64,000 bases of DNA, taken from the NCBI RefSeq assembly GCF_011808225.1, contig NZ_SOYS01000006.1:141764-205763 (forward strand), in the 5' to 3' direction. Below, one piece after another: positions 19,938 to 29,365 of the stretch. The stretch is from Cedecea colo. Lineage in GTDB: Bacteria > Pseudomonadota > Gammaproteobacteria > Enterobacterales > Enterobacteriaceae. Every line of letters starts with the position of its first letter. The stretch's first letter is position 1. Under the pieces are notes generated by a model. It did no database searches. It worked only from the letters and a program-made list of their open reading frames with translations, and was not told the origin of the DNA. Made by a program: the position numbers and the translations under genes.

Positions 19938-20978
19938 ATGCACTATCATCGTATTCCCCATAGCTCACTTGAGATTAGTACGCTGGGGCTGGGAACCATG
20001 ACGTTCGGTGAACAAAACAGCGAAGCCGATGCCCACGCTCAACTCGATTACGCCGTCAGCCAGGGCGTGAACCTGATTGATGTCGCCGAAATGTACCCCG
20101 TCCCGCCGCGCCCGGAAACCCAGGGCCTGACCGAAACCTACGTCGGCAACTGGCTTAAAAAAAGCGGCAATCGCGATAAGCTTATCGTCGCCTCCAAAGT
20201 CAGCGGGCCGAGCCGTAACAACGATGCGGGTATCCGTCCTAACCAGATTCTGGATCGCAGGAATATTCGCGACGCGCTGGACGCCAGCCTGAAACGCCTG
20301 CAAACCGATTACCTGGATCTTTATCAGATTCACTGGCCGCAGCGCGCCACCAACTGCTTCGGCAAACTAGGTTACACCTGGACGGATAACGCGGTTCCCG
20401 TTACGCTGCTGGAAACGCTGGAAGCCCTGGCGGAGTTTCAACGAGCCGGAAAGATTCGCTATATCGGCGTGTCGAACGAAACGCCATGGGGCGTGATGCG
20501 CTATCTACATCTGGCGGAAAAGCACGATCTGCCGCGCATTGTCACTATTCAGAATCCGTACAGCCTGGTGAATCGCAGCTTTGAAGTGGGCCTGGCGGAG
20601 ATAACTCAGCGCGAAGGCGTTGAACTGCTTGCCTATTCCTGCCTGGCCTTCGGCACGCTAACGGGAAAATACCTGAACGGCGCGAAGCCTGTCGGCGCAC
20701 GTAATACGCTCTTTAGCCGCTTTACCCGCTACAGCGGTGAACAGGCCCAGCTGGCGGTTGCCGCCTATGTGGATGTAGCTAAGCGCCACAATCTGGATCC
20801 GGCTCAGATGGCGCTGGCGTTTGTGCGCCGTCAACCGTTCGTCGCCAGCACGCTGCTGGGCGCAACGACGCTTGATCAGCTAAAAACAAATCTTGAAAGC
20901 CTGCATCTGGAATTAAGCGAAGAGGTTATTGAGGAGCTGGAAGCGGTGCATCGCGTTTACACCTATCCTGCCCCTTGA
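19938..20978 (+). CDS. tas: Tas, NADP-dependent aldo-keto reductase
   Basis: The 346-residue product matches E. coli Tas over its full length. It is an aldo/keto reductase with a TIM-barrel fold: the N-terminal LGLGTMTFGEQNSEADAHAQ, the catalytic Asp/Tyr pair in NLIDVAEMYP, and the cofactor-binding IGVSNET and LLGATTLDQLKTN. Tas was named as a suppressor of a tyrosine auxotroph; its physiological substrate is not settled. I chose the ATG at 19938, which has AAGGAA upstream, over the GTG-type start 51 bases earlier. It is convergent with lplT. Confidence 0.94.
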   Translation: MHYHRIPHSSLEISTLGLGTMTFGEQNSEADAHAQLDYAVSQGVNLIDVAEMYPVPPRPETQGLTETYVGNWLKKSGNRDKLIVASKVSGPSRNNDAGIRPNQILDRRNIRDALDASLKRLQTDYLDLYQIHWPQRATNCFGKLGYTWTDNAVPVTLLETLEALAEFQRAGKIRYIGVSNETPWGVMRYLHLAEKHDLPRIVTIQNPYSLVNRSFEVGLAEITQREGVELLAYSCLAFGTLTGKYLNGAKPVGARNTLFSRFTRYSGEQAQLAVAAYVDVAKRHNLDPAQMALAFVRRQPFVASTLLGATTLDQLKTNLESLHLELSEEVIEELEAVHRVYTYPAP

Positions 20979-20985
20979 TTTGACT

Positions 20986-21011
20986 ATTCCCTCTCCTTAT
21001 GGGGAGGGAAT
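20986..21011. terminator. Hairpin between convergent tas and lplT
   Basis: ATTCCCTCTCC pairs with GGGGAGGGAAT (11 bases, one G-T pair) around a TTAT loop, starting 7 bases after the tas stop and ending 10 bases before the lplT stop. T runs are poor on both sides, so it may act more as a 3'-end stabiliser than as a classical terminator. Confidence 0.5.
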
Positions 21012-21021
21012 AAAACGACTT

Positions 21022-22218
21022 TTACTTCTGTCTTCTCTGCCAGACCCACAGCCCGCTAATCGCCAGCGCAAACACCGCGCCAAACCCGACGCCAATACCG
21101 ACAATCGGCGCACCGGTTTTCACCGCCAGCGAATACAGGCCAAGCATCAGCAACATCGCGGTGTTTTCACCGAGGTTCTGTACCGCGATCGCATTGCCTG
21201 CCCCGACGGTTTGCTTACCCCGCTCCTGCAACAGCGCGTTAAGCGGCACCACGAAGAAGCCGCCGAGTACGCCAATCAGCATCAGCAATGCGTAAGATGG
21301 CAGCAGCGCATGCTGCAATGCGAAGAACAGCACGCCTGCGCCGATTAAAATCCCGGCAGGCATACAGCGCGCCACGGTTTCCAGCGTTACCAGCTTCGCC
21401 GCAGCGCCCGCACCCACGACTATCCCAACCGCAACCATCGCATTCAGATAAGTTGGCGTGGCGTTATCCGTTATTCCCAGCGCGACGGGCACCCACAGCA
21501 CCAGCAGAAAACGCAGCGTCACGCCTGCGCCCCAGAACAAGCTGGTGCCGACGAGAGAGAAACGCGTTTCGCCGTTGTGCCACAGCGTGCGGCAGGCGGT
21601 AAAGAAACTATGGGTCATCGGCGTAAAGCGCCATGACTGTCCTGGCCGGGCCGGAGCAAGTTTCGGAATGTAAACGTTGGCAACCACCGCGCCCGCATAA
21701 ACCATTACGCAAACGCCCAGCGCTGCCAGAACATGCCAGTCGGCCAGCACGCCGCCCGCCATTGAACCCAGTAAGATCGCGGCAATGGTAGAAGACTCCA
21801 TAATGCCGTTAGCTTTTACCAGACGATCGCCGGTGGTTAATTCACCGAGGATGCCGTACTTCGCCGGCGAGTAGGCTGCCGCGCCGATGCCCACCAGCGT
21901 ATAGCCAACAAAAGGATTCAGTCCCAGACAGATAACCGCGGCACCCGCGAGCTTTACGCTATTAGCAAACATCATCACTCGCCCTTTTGCGAAGCTGTCC
22001 GCAATCTGCCCCACGAAAGGAGCAAACAGGATATACGCGCCGACAAACACCATTTGCAGCACCGGCTGGCTCCAGTCCGGATAAAACTGCTGTTTAAGGA
22101 GCGCAAGCGTGGCAAACAGCAAAGCGTTATCGCCAAAGGCGGATAAGAACTGAGCCGCCGTGACTGCTTTCATCCCTTTTGACCACAGGACGGTATCGTC
22201 TAGCGCGTTGTTACGCAT
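21022..22218 (-). CDS. lplT: Lysophospholipid transporter LplT
   Basis: LplT is an MFS-type flippase that brings lysophosphatidylethanolamine across the inner membrane to Aas for re-acylation. The product has 398 residues and about twelve hydrophobic segments. The N-terminus is [20 protein letters not shown]. The conserved [15 protein letters not shown] loop (MFS motif A type) lies between the second and third segments. The start lies within the end of aas (8-base overlap), so the two are translated together, as in E. coli. It is convergent with tas. Confidence 0.96.
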   Translation of the reverse strand: MRNNALDDTVLWSKGMKAVTAAQFLSAFGDNALLFATLALLKQQFYPDWSQPVLQMVFVGAYILFAPFVGQIADSFAKGRVMMFANSVKLAGAAVICLGLNPFVGYTLVGIGAAAYSPAKYGILGELTTGDRLVKANGIMESSTIAAILLGSMAGGVLADWHVLAALGVCVMVYAGAVVANVYIPKLAPARPGQSWRFTPMTHSFFTACRTLWHNGETRFSLVGTSLFWGAGVTLRFLLVLWVPVALGITDNATPTYLNAMVAVGIVVGAGAAAKLVTLETVARCMPAGILIGAGVLFFALQHALLPSYALLMLIGVLGGFFVVPLNALLQERGKQTVGAGNAIAVQNLGENTAMLLMLGLYSLAVKTGAPIVGIGVGFGAVFALAISGLWVWQRRQK

Positions 22219-24361
22219 CCTCAGCCTCCAGCTGCGCCTTCAGGGTAACGAAGTCCGGTTTACCGCTGCCCAGCACCGGTAGCTGTTTCAGGAAGCGGAT
22301 ATCACGCGGCACGGCCAGCTCCGGTACGCCATGTTCACGAGCGTAACGCGTTAGTTTTTCACGGTTCAGCTCGCTGTCCGTGGTGAACAACACCAGCGCT
22401 TCCCCTTTTGAAGCATCATTCTTAATAACGGTAGCGTGCATTTTGTCCGGAGAAACCCCCAGCGCCACCTGCTCGACCATTTCCAGCGAGACCATCTCAC
22501 CGGCAATCTTGGCAAAGCGCTTCGCACGGCCCTGGATAATGCAGAATCCTTGTTCGTCAAATTTCACGATATCGCCGGTGTCGTACCAGCCTGCTTCCAG
22601 CTCGCCCAACGCGTTTTCCGCCGTTGGCGCTTCAAGTACGCCCGGGTTTTCCACCCGCAGGTAACCGTTCATAATATTCGGCCCTTTTAGCTGCAGGCGG
22701 CCACCTTCTTCGATACCGGGGACGGCCAGCAGGCGCGCGTCCATGGCGGGCAAAATGCGCCCAACGGTGCCCGGTTTAGCGGCCATCGGAACGTTAATCG
22801 ATACCACCGGCGCACATTCAGTTACGCCGTAGCCTTCCAGGATGCGCAGGCCGAATTTATCCTGCCACAGCTGCCTTGTGCTCTCCTGCAGTTTTTCAGC
22901 CCCGGCAACCACATAGCGCAGGCGGAAGAAATCATAAGGATTGGCAAAGCGCGCGTAGTTGCCAAGGAACGTAGACGTACCGAACAACACCGTACAGTTG
23001 CGGTCATAAACCAGTTCGGGCACCACGCGGTAATGCAGCGGGCTTGGATAAAGGAACACTTCCGCCCCGGTCAGCAGCGGCGTAAACAGGCCAACGGTCA
23101 GGCCGAAGGAGTGGAACAGTGGCAGCGCCGACATAAAACGATCGTTTGCGGTAAAGTCCGCAATAGTGCGGATCTGCTCGACGTTTGCCAGCAGGCTTTT
23201 ATGGCTGTGCACCACGCCTTTTGGATTGCCTTCGGAGCCTGAGGTAAACAGCACCATCGCGGCATCCTCTGGCTTCTGCTTGACCTGCGCCAGATGCGGC
23301 ACAAACAGATGCGCAAAGATCCACAGTTTGTCGGCGGCGGTAACGGCCCCTTTGAGATCTTCCAGAAAGACCCAGCGCACCTGGGCTAACTGCTCTGGCA
23401 GATGCCACAGCTTGCCTTTGTCGAGGAACTGGCGCGAGGTGAAGACCGTTTTAATTTGCGCGGCGGTAATGGCGCTGGTCAGTCCTTTCACGCCCGCCGT
23501 GTAGTTCATCATCGCCGGAATGCGGCCGCGGGAAGATGCGCCGAATATCACCGCCGCGCTGATTGCCGCGTTCGGCAGCATCAGGCCAATGGTTTCGCCG
23601 GGTTCGCTGTACTTATTGAGGATGCGCCCGACAAACAGCGTCTTAGTCAGCAGCGCACGGTAGGTGTCCGGCTTGAAGTTTATGTCTTCAATGCAGTTTT
23701 TTCGCGAGCCATAGCGGTACTGCGCGGCGAGCAAAGCCTCGTACAGCGTTTCACGCGGGCGCACCGCCATCCGCGCTTCCATCATAATCTGATGCAGCAT
23801 TTCACCCGCCATCCTACGGCGGTCGCGGGCTCGCGGGGCAGCCGGCATCGGAACGGAAGTTGGCGGTAAGATATGCAGGCTGATACGTGGGAACAGACGT
23901 TGTTTTACCAGGCCTTTCAGCCGGCTAAAGAAGGTTAGCTCCGCGCCGTCAATACGCAGCGGGATCACCGTGGCATTCGCTTTAGCGGCCACAAAACCCG
24001 CACCTTCGTAGATTTTCATCAGCGAGCCGGTAACCGAAATACGCCCTTCCGGGAAGATAACCACCGGACGCCCCTGCTCTATCAGACGCACCAGATGTTT
24101 AATCGACATCGGCTTTGTCGGGTCGAGCGGTACAAAATCGATCAGGGGTTTCAGCCAGCGCATATACCACTGCTGGCTGATAGAAGAGTAGACGGCAAAG
24201 ACCGGGCGAATCGGTAAAAACAGCGCCAGCAGGATGCCGTCAATAAAAGAGACATGGTTGGGAACAATCAGCACGCGCGGCAAAGTGAGCGCTCTGGTAT
24301 CGCCCGTTAAGCGCACCCGAAACAGAATGCGAAACAGCGCGCGGAAAAAACCTAACAGCAT
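22211..24361 (-). CDS. aas: Aas, 2-acyl-glycerophospho-ethanolamine acyltransferase / acyl-ACP synthetase
   Basis: Aas is a two-domain inner-membrane enzyme. The N-terminal PlsC-type acyltransferase (NHVSFID for HX4[11 protein letters not shown]) re-acylates lysophospholipid. The C-terminal AMP-forming domain ([30 protein letters not shown]) activates fatty acid on bound ACP. I chose the ATG at 24361, preceded by AAGGGAG, which gives 716 residues (E. coli 719). The open frame extends 92 codons upstream, but that extension would run through the Omr RNA gene and is not protein-like. It overlaps lplT by 8 bases. Confidence 0.96.
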   Translation of the reverse strand: MLLGFFRALFRILFRVRLTGDTRALTLPRVLIVPNHVSFIDGILLALFLPIRPVFAVYSSISQQWYMRWLKPLIDFVPLDPTKPMSIKHLVRLIEQGRPVVIFPEGRISVTGSLMKIYEGAGFVAAKANATVIPLRIDGAELTFFSRLKGLVKQRLFPRISLHILPPTSVPMPAAPRARDRRRMAGEMLHQIMMEARMAVRPRETLYEALLAAQYRYGSRKNCIEDINFKPDTYRALLTKTLFVGRILNKYSEPGETIGLMLPNAAISAAVIFGASSRGRIPAMMNYTAGVKGLTSAITAAQIKTVFTSRQFLDKGKLWHLPEQLAQVRWVFLEDLKGAVTAADKLWIFAHLFVPHLAQVKQKPEDAAMVLFTSGSEGNPKGVVHSHKSLLANVEQIRTIADFTANDRFMSALPLFHSFGLTVGLFTPLLTGAEVFLYPSPLHYRVVPELVYDRNCTVLFGTSTFLGNYARFANPYDFFRLRYVVAGAEKLQESTRQLWQDKFGLRILEGYGVTECAPVVSINVPMAAKPGTVGRILPAMDARLLAVPGIEEGGRLQLKGPNIMNGYLRVENPGVLEAPTAENALGELEAGWYDTGDIVKFDEQGFCIIQGRAKRFAKIAGEMVSLEMVEQVALGVSPDKMHATVIKNDASKGEALVLFTTDSELNREKLTRYAREHGVPELAVPRDIRFLKQLPVLGSGKPDFVTLKAQLEAEDA

Positions 24362-24474
24362 ATCAACTCCCTTTGTCGTTAATCGGCACAAAGACTTAAT
24401 TGTAGTGGCTGAAGAGTACATGACTAACTTTGCAGGAGCGAGCGAAGGTAAACAGGCAAACCCGAAAAAAAACC

Positions 24475-24563
24475 AAAAAAAAACCTGCGCATCTGCGCAG
24501 GTCGGTGCAAGAAGAATTGTACGCACAGCGTACGAAGAATTCTCACCAATCAATACCTCTGGG
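24475..24563 (-). ncRNA. omrA: OmrA/OmrB-type small regulatory RNA
   Basis: On the minus strand the sequence starts CCCAGAGGTATTGATTGGTG, identical to the conserved seed-bearing 5' end of E. coli OmrA. It ends in the perfect hairpin CCTGCGCAGATGCGCAGG followed by nine T residues. The middle (TTCGTACGC, then TTGCACC) resembles OmrA more than OmrB. The aas-galR position is that of omrB-omrA in E. coli. Omr RNAs are OmpR-activated, Hfq-dependent repressors of outer-membrane proteins, of ompR, and of curli and flagellar regulators such as csgD and flhDC. Only one copy is present here. Confidence 0.93.
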
Positions 24564-24815
24564 ATTACAAATGTAGCAGTGGCGTAGCCTCTTGCGCCAT
24601 GTCGAAATCGCAACAGCGCACTGCAAACTGTAAGCAAAAATTTTGCCTGAAATTATTAAAAATCCGTCACATGTCAAATTTTGCCGCTGCGCCTGAACGC
24701 CGCTAAAACGGTCGTGTAACTATTACACATATAAGCGGATAGTTTTCACCAGTTTGCGAGTGCGGTGGCAATCGCATCCTTGAAGTGATGCGGCTTTTCC
24801 GTAACACTTAAGTTT

Positions 24816-24830
24816 GTGTAAACGCTTACC
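24816..24830. promoter_or_regulatory. GalR/LacI-type operator upstream of galR
   Basis: GTGTAAACGCTTACC is close to the gal operator consensus (GTGKAANCGNTTNCA), with the central CG typical of LacI-family sites. It is 17 bases upstream of the galR start codon and probably mediates autoregulation. Confidence 0.65.
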
Positions 24831-24847
24831 CAACCGGAATAAGACTT

Positions 24848-25855
24848 ATGGCGACGATTAAGGATGTAGCACGGCTGGCAGGCGTTTCTGTCGCCACGGT
24901 GTCCCGTGTAATTAACGATTCGCCGAAGGCCAGCGATGCTTCGCGTCAGGCTGTAACCTGCGCAATGGAGGAGCTTAATTACCATCCAAACGCCAATGCC
25001 CGCGCGTTAGCCCAACAGACAACTGAAACAATTGGCCTGATTGTAGGCGATGTCTCCGACCCCTTCTTTGGCGCAATGGTGAAAGCCGTTGAACAGGTGG
25101 CCTACCGCACCGGCAACTTTCTGCTGATTGGCAACGGGTATCACAACGAACAAAAAGAGCGCCAGGCCATCGAACAACTGATTCGCCACCGCTGCGCCGC
25201 GCTGGTTGTGCATGCAAAAAAAATTCCCGACAGTGAACTGATTTCGCTAATGAAGCAGATGCCGGGCATGGTGCTTATCAATCGTACCCTGCCCGGTTTT
25301 GAGCAGCGCTGCGTGGCGCTGGATGACCGCTACGGCGCCTGGCTTGCCACGCGTCATTTGATTCAGCAGGGCCATAAAAAAATCGGCTATCTGTGTTCAA
25401 ACCATCCGATCTCCGATGCGGAGGATCGCCTGCAGGGATATTACGACGCGCTAAAAGAGCACGGCATTCCGATTAACGATCGTCTGGTGACTTTTGGCGA
25501 GCCGGATGAAAGCGGCGGTGAACAAGCCATGACCGAACTGCTCGGCCGGGGTAAAAACTTTACTGCTATCGCCAGCTATAACGACTCGATGGCCGCCGGG
25601 GCAATGGGCGTGCTGAACGATAACGGTATTGACGTGCCGAAGGAAATTTCGCTGATTGGCTTTGATGACGTGCTGATTTCGCGCTATGTGCGCCCGCGTC
25701 TCACCACCGTGCGCTACCCGATTGTCACCATGGCGACTCAGGCCGCAGAACTGGCGATGGCGCTGGCAGAAAACCGTCCGCTTCCCGAAACCACACATAT
25801 TTTTAGCCCTACGCTTGTACGCCGTCATTCGGTGATGGCGCCTGCGGGGGAGTAA
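24848..25855 (+). CDS. galR: Galactose operon repressor GalR
   Basis: GalR is a LacI-family repressor of galactose transport and catabolism genes, released by D-galactose. The 335-residue protein has the N-terminal helix-turn-helix MATIKDVARLAGVSVATVSR and hinge helix YHPNANARALAQQ. The periplasmic-binding-protein-like core carries the conserved LIGFDDVLISRYVRP. It aligns with E. coli GalR, and the position next to aas and Omr is conserved. A gal-type operator lies just upstream. An unrelated LacI-family gene follows instead of lysA. Confidence 0.95.
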   Translation: MATIKDVARLAGVSVATVSRVINDSPKASDASRQAVTCAMEELNYHPNANARALAQQTTETIGLIVGDVSDPFFGAMVKAVEQVAYRTGNFLLIGNGYHNEQKERQAIEQLIRHRCAALVVHAKKIPDSELISLMKQMPGMVLINRTLPGFEQRCVALDDRYGAWLATRHLIQQGHKKIGYLCSNHPISDAEDRLQGYYDALKEHGIPINDRLVTFGEPDESGGEQAMTELLGRGKNFTAIASYNDSMAAGAMGVLNDNGIDVPKEISLIGFDDVLISRYVRPRLTTVRYPIVTMATQAAELAMALAENRPLPETTHIFSPTLVRRHSVMAPAGE

Positions 25856-26012
25856 ATACCCTGCCGCTTCATGAGCATTGTTGAAAAGCGTGATCCTGGT
25901 TAGACATTTGCGTGGATGAAACCGCATGGCTGATCTTACCCTTCTGGCACCTGTGTTAGACTGCGGTCAGAACTGCGGTATCGCGACGGAAGACTTAATC
26001 AGGAATGAATCG

Positions 26013-27044
26013 ATGGTAACAATGCTGGATGTTTCGCTACGCGCAGGCGTTTCAAAAGCAACGGTATCTCGCGTGTTGAACGGTACCGGGCAGGTGAAAG
26101 AGAGCACCCGCAAGCAGGTCTTTAAGGCCATGGAAGAGTTGGGATATCGTCCTAATTTCCTGGCACGCTCGCTTGCCAACCGCAGCAGTAACAGCGTGGG
26201 ATTAGTGGTTTCAACCTTTGACGGCTTCTACTTTGGCCGCCTGTTGCAGCAGGCGTCCCGCCAGACCGAAGCCCATGGCAAGCAACTGATCGTCACCGAC
26301 GGGCACGACACGCCACAAAAAGAGCTGGACGCAGTACAAATGCTGGTCGACAGACATTGTGACGCCATCGTGCTGTATACCCGCTTTATGTCAGAGCGGG
26401 CGTTAATCTCATTGATGGGTTCTATTCGCGTGCCGCTGGTGGTAATTAACCGCGATGTAACCCAGGCGCGGGAACGCTGCGTGTTCTTCGAACAGCAGGA
26501 TGCGGCGTTTCAGGCTACCGAATATTTAATTCAGCAGGGCCATCGCGACATTGCCTGTATCACCGTGCCTATTTCTACCCCAACCGGCCAGGCCCGTTTG
26601 ATGGGCTATCGCAAGGCTTTGCAAAAACACGGCATTCGCTTTAACGAAGAGCGGGTGAAAAACGGCGACTCCACCATGACGGTAGGGCACCAGCTGTGCC
26701 AGGAGCTGCTGGAAAGCCACGTCCCCTTTACGGCGCTGTTTGCCTGTAACGACGATATGGCGCTGGGCGCCTCAAAAGCTCTGCAACAGGCGGGGATTCG
26801 TATCCCGCAGGATATATCGCTGTTTGGTTTTGACGATGCACCAAGCGCGCAGTGGCTCCAGCCCGCGTTATCCACCGTCTATCTGCCAATCGATAATATG
26901 ATAACCACCGCCATTGACCAGGCGATCAAGCTGGCAAACGGCGAAGATCTTGAACCGATCCCGCCATTCGTGGGTACGCTGGTGCTGCGTGAATCCGTTG
27001 CGCCCGGCCCTTACTTTCGCAGCGGGCGCAAATCCTCAAAATAG
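26013..27044 (+). CDS. LacI-family transcriptional regulator, AscG-like
   Basis: The 343-residue product is a second LacI-family repressor. The helix-turn-helix MLDVSLRAGVSKATVSRVLN is followed by the hinge GYRPNFLARSLANR and an effector domain with NDDMALGASKALQQAG and SLFGFDDAPSA. It looks closer to AscG of E. coli (beta-glucoside cryptic operon) than to GalR. The effector and targets are unknown; no sugar operon adjoins it. I chose the ATG at 26013, 8 bases after AGGA, over the 29-residue upstream extension. Its last 9 bases overlap the end of lysA, which is convergent. E. coli has no gene here. Confidence 0.85.
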   Translation: MVTMLDVSLRAGVSKATVSRVLNGTGQVKESTRKQVFKAMEELGYRPNFLARSLANRSSNSVGLVVSTFDGFYFGRLLQQASRQTEAHGKQLIVTDGHDTPQKELDAVQMLVDRHCDAIVLYTRFMSERALISLMGSIRVPLVVINRDVTQARERCVFFEQQDAAFQATEYLIQQGHRDIACITVPISTPTGQARLMGYRKALQKHGIRFNEERVKNGDSTMTVGHQLCQELLESHVPFTALFACNDDMALGASKALQQAGIRIPQDISLFGFDDAPSAQWLQPALSTVYLPIDNMITTAIDQAIKLANGEDLEPIPPFVGTLVLRESVAPGPYFRSGRKSSK

Positions 27045-28298
27045 TTCCAGCGCGAGCAATGCCTCAATAGTCTGACGGCGGCGAATCAAACGCGCGGCTC
27101 CGTTATCAAACAGCACTTCCGGCAGCAGCGGGCGACTATTGTAGTTAGAAGACATAGACGCGCCGTAAGCCCCCGTATCGTGCAGGACCAGATAATCACC
27201 GACTTTAACCGGCGGCAGCGCGCGGGTTTCAACTTTGCCGCCTTCCTGCTGGGTAAAGACATCGCCGGACTCACACAATGGCCCGGCAACGACGGTTTCT
27301 ACCAGCGGCTGCGTGGTTAAGTCGCGCCCGTCGCCAGCCATGGCTGAAATGTGATGATAGCTGCCGTACATAGACGGGCGCATCAGATCGTTAAAACCGG
27401 CGTCGATCAGCACGAAGTGGCGCGATCCCATATCCTTCACGGAACGCACCTGGGCTATCAGCACGCCAGATTCCGCCACGAGGAAACGCCCCGGCTCGAT
27501 TTCAAGTTTTACCGCGTGACCAAGTCGCTGAGCGATTTGGTCACGTGCAGCACTCCACAAGCCAAAATAATGGCTGGTATCGATAGTCTCTTCGCCTTCA
27601 CGGTAAGGGATTGACAGGCCACCGCCTGCGGAGATGGCCTCCAGATCTTGCCCAAAGTCGATAACCTGCTGCACCATCGCGCCACAAACGCGCTCAAGGT
27701 GGCCATAATCCACGCCCGATCCGATGTGCATATGAATGCCCACCAGGCGCAGTTTGTAGCGTTGGATAATCTCCAGCGCCTGCGGTAAATCCGCGTGCCA
27801 GATGCCGTGTTTGCTGTTTTCACCGCCGGTATTGGTTTTCTGGCTGTGGCCATGACCAAAGCCAGGATTGACGCGCAGCCAGACGCGATGGCCCGCGGAA
27901 ATCTCGCCGAGCTGTTGCAGCATATCAACCGAACCGGCATTGACCGGGATGCGCTGCTCGGTCACCAGTCGAAGCGTGGCCTCATCGATCATATCGGCGG
28001 TAAACACGATATCGTCCGGGTTTTCCTGCGGATTGAAGCCCGCCGCCAGCGCTCGTTCAATTTCGCCCTGCGACACCGAATCCACCTTCACGCCCTGCTC
28101 GCGCATCAGACGCAGAATATGAATATTCGAACAGGCCTTCTGCGCGAAACGAATCACGTCGAACTGGCGCAGCTGGGCTATCTGCTGGCGGATAATTTCT
28201 GCGTCATAAGCCCATACCGGGCAGCCGAATTCAGCGGGCAGCGTCAGCAGGTTTTTCGCGTTCAGCGCGGTGTCGGTATTATTGAGCGGGCGTGGCAT
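27036..28298 (-). CDS. lysA: Diaminopimelate decarboxylase
   Basis: LysA decarboxylates meso-diaminopimelate to L-lysine, the last step of the pathway, using pyridoxal phosphate. The 420-residue product is a fold III PLP enzyme with the lysine-bearing FAQKACSNIHILRLM near residue 55, the glycine loop SAGGGLSIPYREGE, and GPLCESGDVF carrying the second active-site cysteine. The length matches E. coli (420). It is divergent from lysR across 142 bases, where LysR acts. Its 3' end overlaps the convergent LacI-family gene by 9 bases. Confidence 0.97.
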   Translation of the reverse strand: MPRPLNNTDTALNAKNLLTLPAEFGCPVWAYDAEIIRQQIAQLRQFDVIRFAQKACSNIHILRLMREQGVKVDSVSQGEIERALAAGFNPQENPDDIVFTADMIDEATLRLVTEQRIPVNAGSVDMLQQLGEISAGHRVWLRVNPGFGHGHSQKTNTGGENSKHGIWHADLPQALEIIQRYKLRLVGIHMHIGSGVDYGHLERVCGAMVQQVIDFGQDLEAISAGGGLSIPYREGEETIDTSHYFGLWSAARDQIAQRLGHAVKLEIEPGRFLVAESGVLIAQVRSVKDMGSRHFVLIDAGFNDLMRPSMYGSYHHISAMAGDGRDLTTQPLVETVVAGPLCESGDVFTQQEGGKVETRALPPVKVGDYLVLHDTGAYGASMSSNYNSRPLLPEVLFDNGAARLIRRRQTIEALLALELF

Positions 28299-28440
28299 GG
28301 TTGGCTCCGGTATTAAATTATTTTGTCCATTACGCCATAGCCCAAAGCGAAGAAAAAATATCGATTTCTGGCAAGTCTATTCATATATGATATGGAAAGC
28401 CGCCCTCTTTTCAGAGGCGTCCGGGGAAAAGGAACCGACC
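28299..28440. promoter_or_regulatory. lysA-lysR divergent control region
   Basis: This 142-base gap separates the divergent lysA and lysR starts, so both promoters and the LysR-binding site must lie in it. A perfect palindrome TCATATATGA is at 28381-28390. It may be part of the operator or of the lysR -10 region. The exact boxes cannot be assigned by eye. Confidence 0.6.
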
Positions 28441-29364
28441 ATGCCATCCGTAACGCTGCGCCATATTGAAATTTTTCATGCGGTGATGACCGCCGGGAAC
28501 CTCACCGAGGCGGCGGGGCTGCTGCACACCTCGCAGCCTACCGTCAGTCGCGAGCTGGCTCGCCTTGAGAAACTTATAGGTCTGCAATTATTTGAACGCA
28601 GCCGCGGAAGGCTGCACCCCACGGTTCAGGGGCTGCGGCTTTTCGAAGAAGTGCAGCGCTCGTGGTATGGGCTGGACAGAATCGTCAACGCTGCGGAAAG
28701 CCTGCGTGAGTTTCGCCAGGGCGAGCTGTCCATCGCCTGCCTGCCGGTATTCTCCCAGTCTTTCCTGCCGCTGCTGGTGCAGCCTTTTCTGGCGCGTTAC
28801 CCGGAACTGAGCCTGAATATTGTGCCGCAGGAATCTCCGCTGCTTGAGGAGTGGCTTTCGGCGCAGCGCCACGATTTAGGCCTGACGGAAAATAGCGCCA
28901 CGCCCGCGGGTACGGAGCGCCAGACGTTGCTGACGTTAAACGAAGTTTGCGTGTTGCCCGCCGGACATCGGCTGGCCCATAAAGATGCGCTGACGCCGCA
29001 GGATTTTGCCGGGGAAAACTACATTAGCCTGTCGCGCACCGACAGCTACCGACAGCTTCTGGATGCGCTTTTCCAGGAGCACGACGTTAAACGCAGGATG
29101 GTGGTGGAAACGCACAGCGCCGCTTCGGTTTGCGCGATGGTCCGGGCGGGTGCGGGCGTTTCAGTTGTTAATCCGCTCACGGCGCTGGATTACGCCTCAA
29201 GCGGCGTTGTCGCCCGGCGTTTCAGCGTGGCGGTGCCTTTTACCGTGAGCCTGATTCGCCCCCTGCACCGCCCCGCCTCCGCGCTGGTCAGCGCCTTTAG
29301 CGAGCATCTGCATAACAACATGCATATTTATAGCGATCCGCTAAATGCGCTGCTCGACGCCTGA
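28441..29364 (+). CDS. lysR: LysR, transcriptional activator of lysA
   Basis: LysR activates lysA when diaminopimelate is high and represses itself; it is the founding member of its family. The 307-residue product begins MPSVTLRHIEIFHAVMTAGN. Its winged helix-turn-helix (LTEAAGLLHTSQPTVSRELA) is near residues 20-40, with the dimerisation helix and the co-inducer domain (SIACLPVFSQSFLPLLVQPF) after it. I chose the ATG at 28441, after GGAAAAGGAA, over the 57-residue upstream extension, which would cross the operator region. The stop is one base from the stop of the convergent MFS gene. Confidence 0.95.
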   Translation: MPSVTLRHIEIFHAVMTAGNLTEAAGLLHTSQPTVSRELARLEKLIGLQLFERSRGRLHPTVQGLRLFEEVQRSWYGLDRIVNAAESLREFRQGELSIACLPVFSQSFLPLLVQPFLARYPELSLNIVPQESPLLEEWLSAQRHDLGLTENSATPAGTERQTLLTLNEVCVLPAGHRLAHKDALTPQDFAGENYISLSRTDSYRQLLDALFQEHDVKRRMVVETHSAASVCAMVRAGAGVSVVNPLTALDYASSGVVARRFSVAVPFTVSLIRPLHRPASALVSAFSEHLHNNMHIYSDPLNALLDA

Positions 29365-29365
29365 C

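Noticed and set aside
24362-24637. 92-codon N-terminal extension of aas
   Set aside because: It would read through the Omr RNA gene and its terminator. The ATG at 24361 has a good ribosome-binding site and matches the E. coli start.
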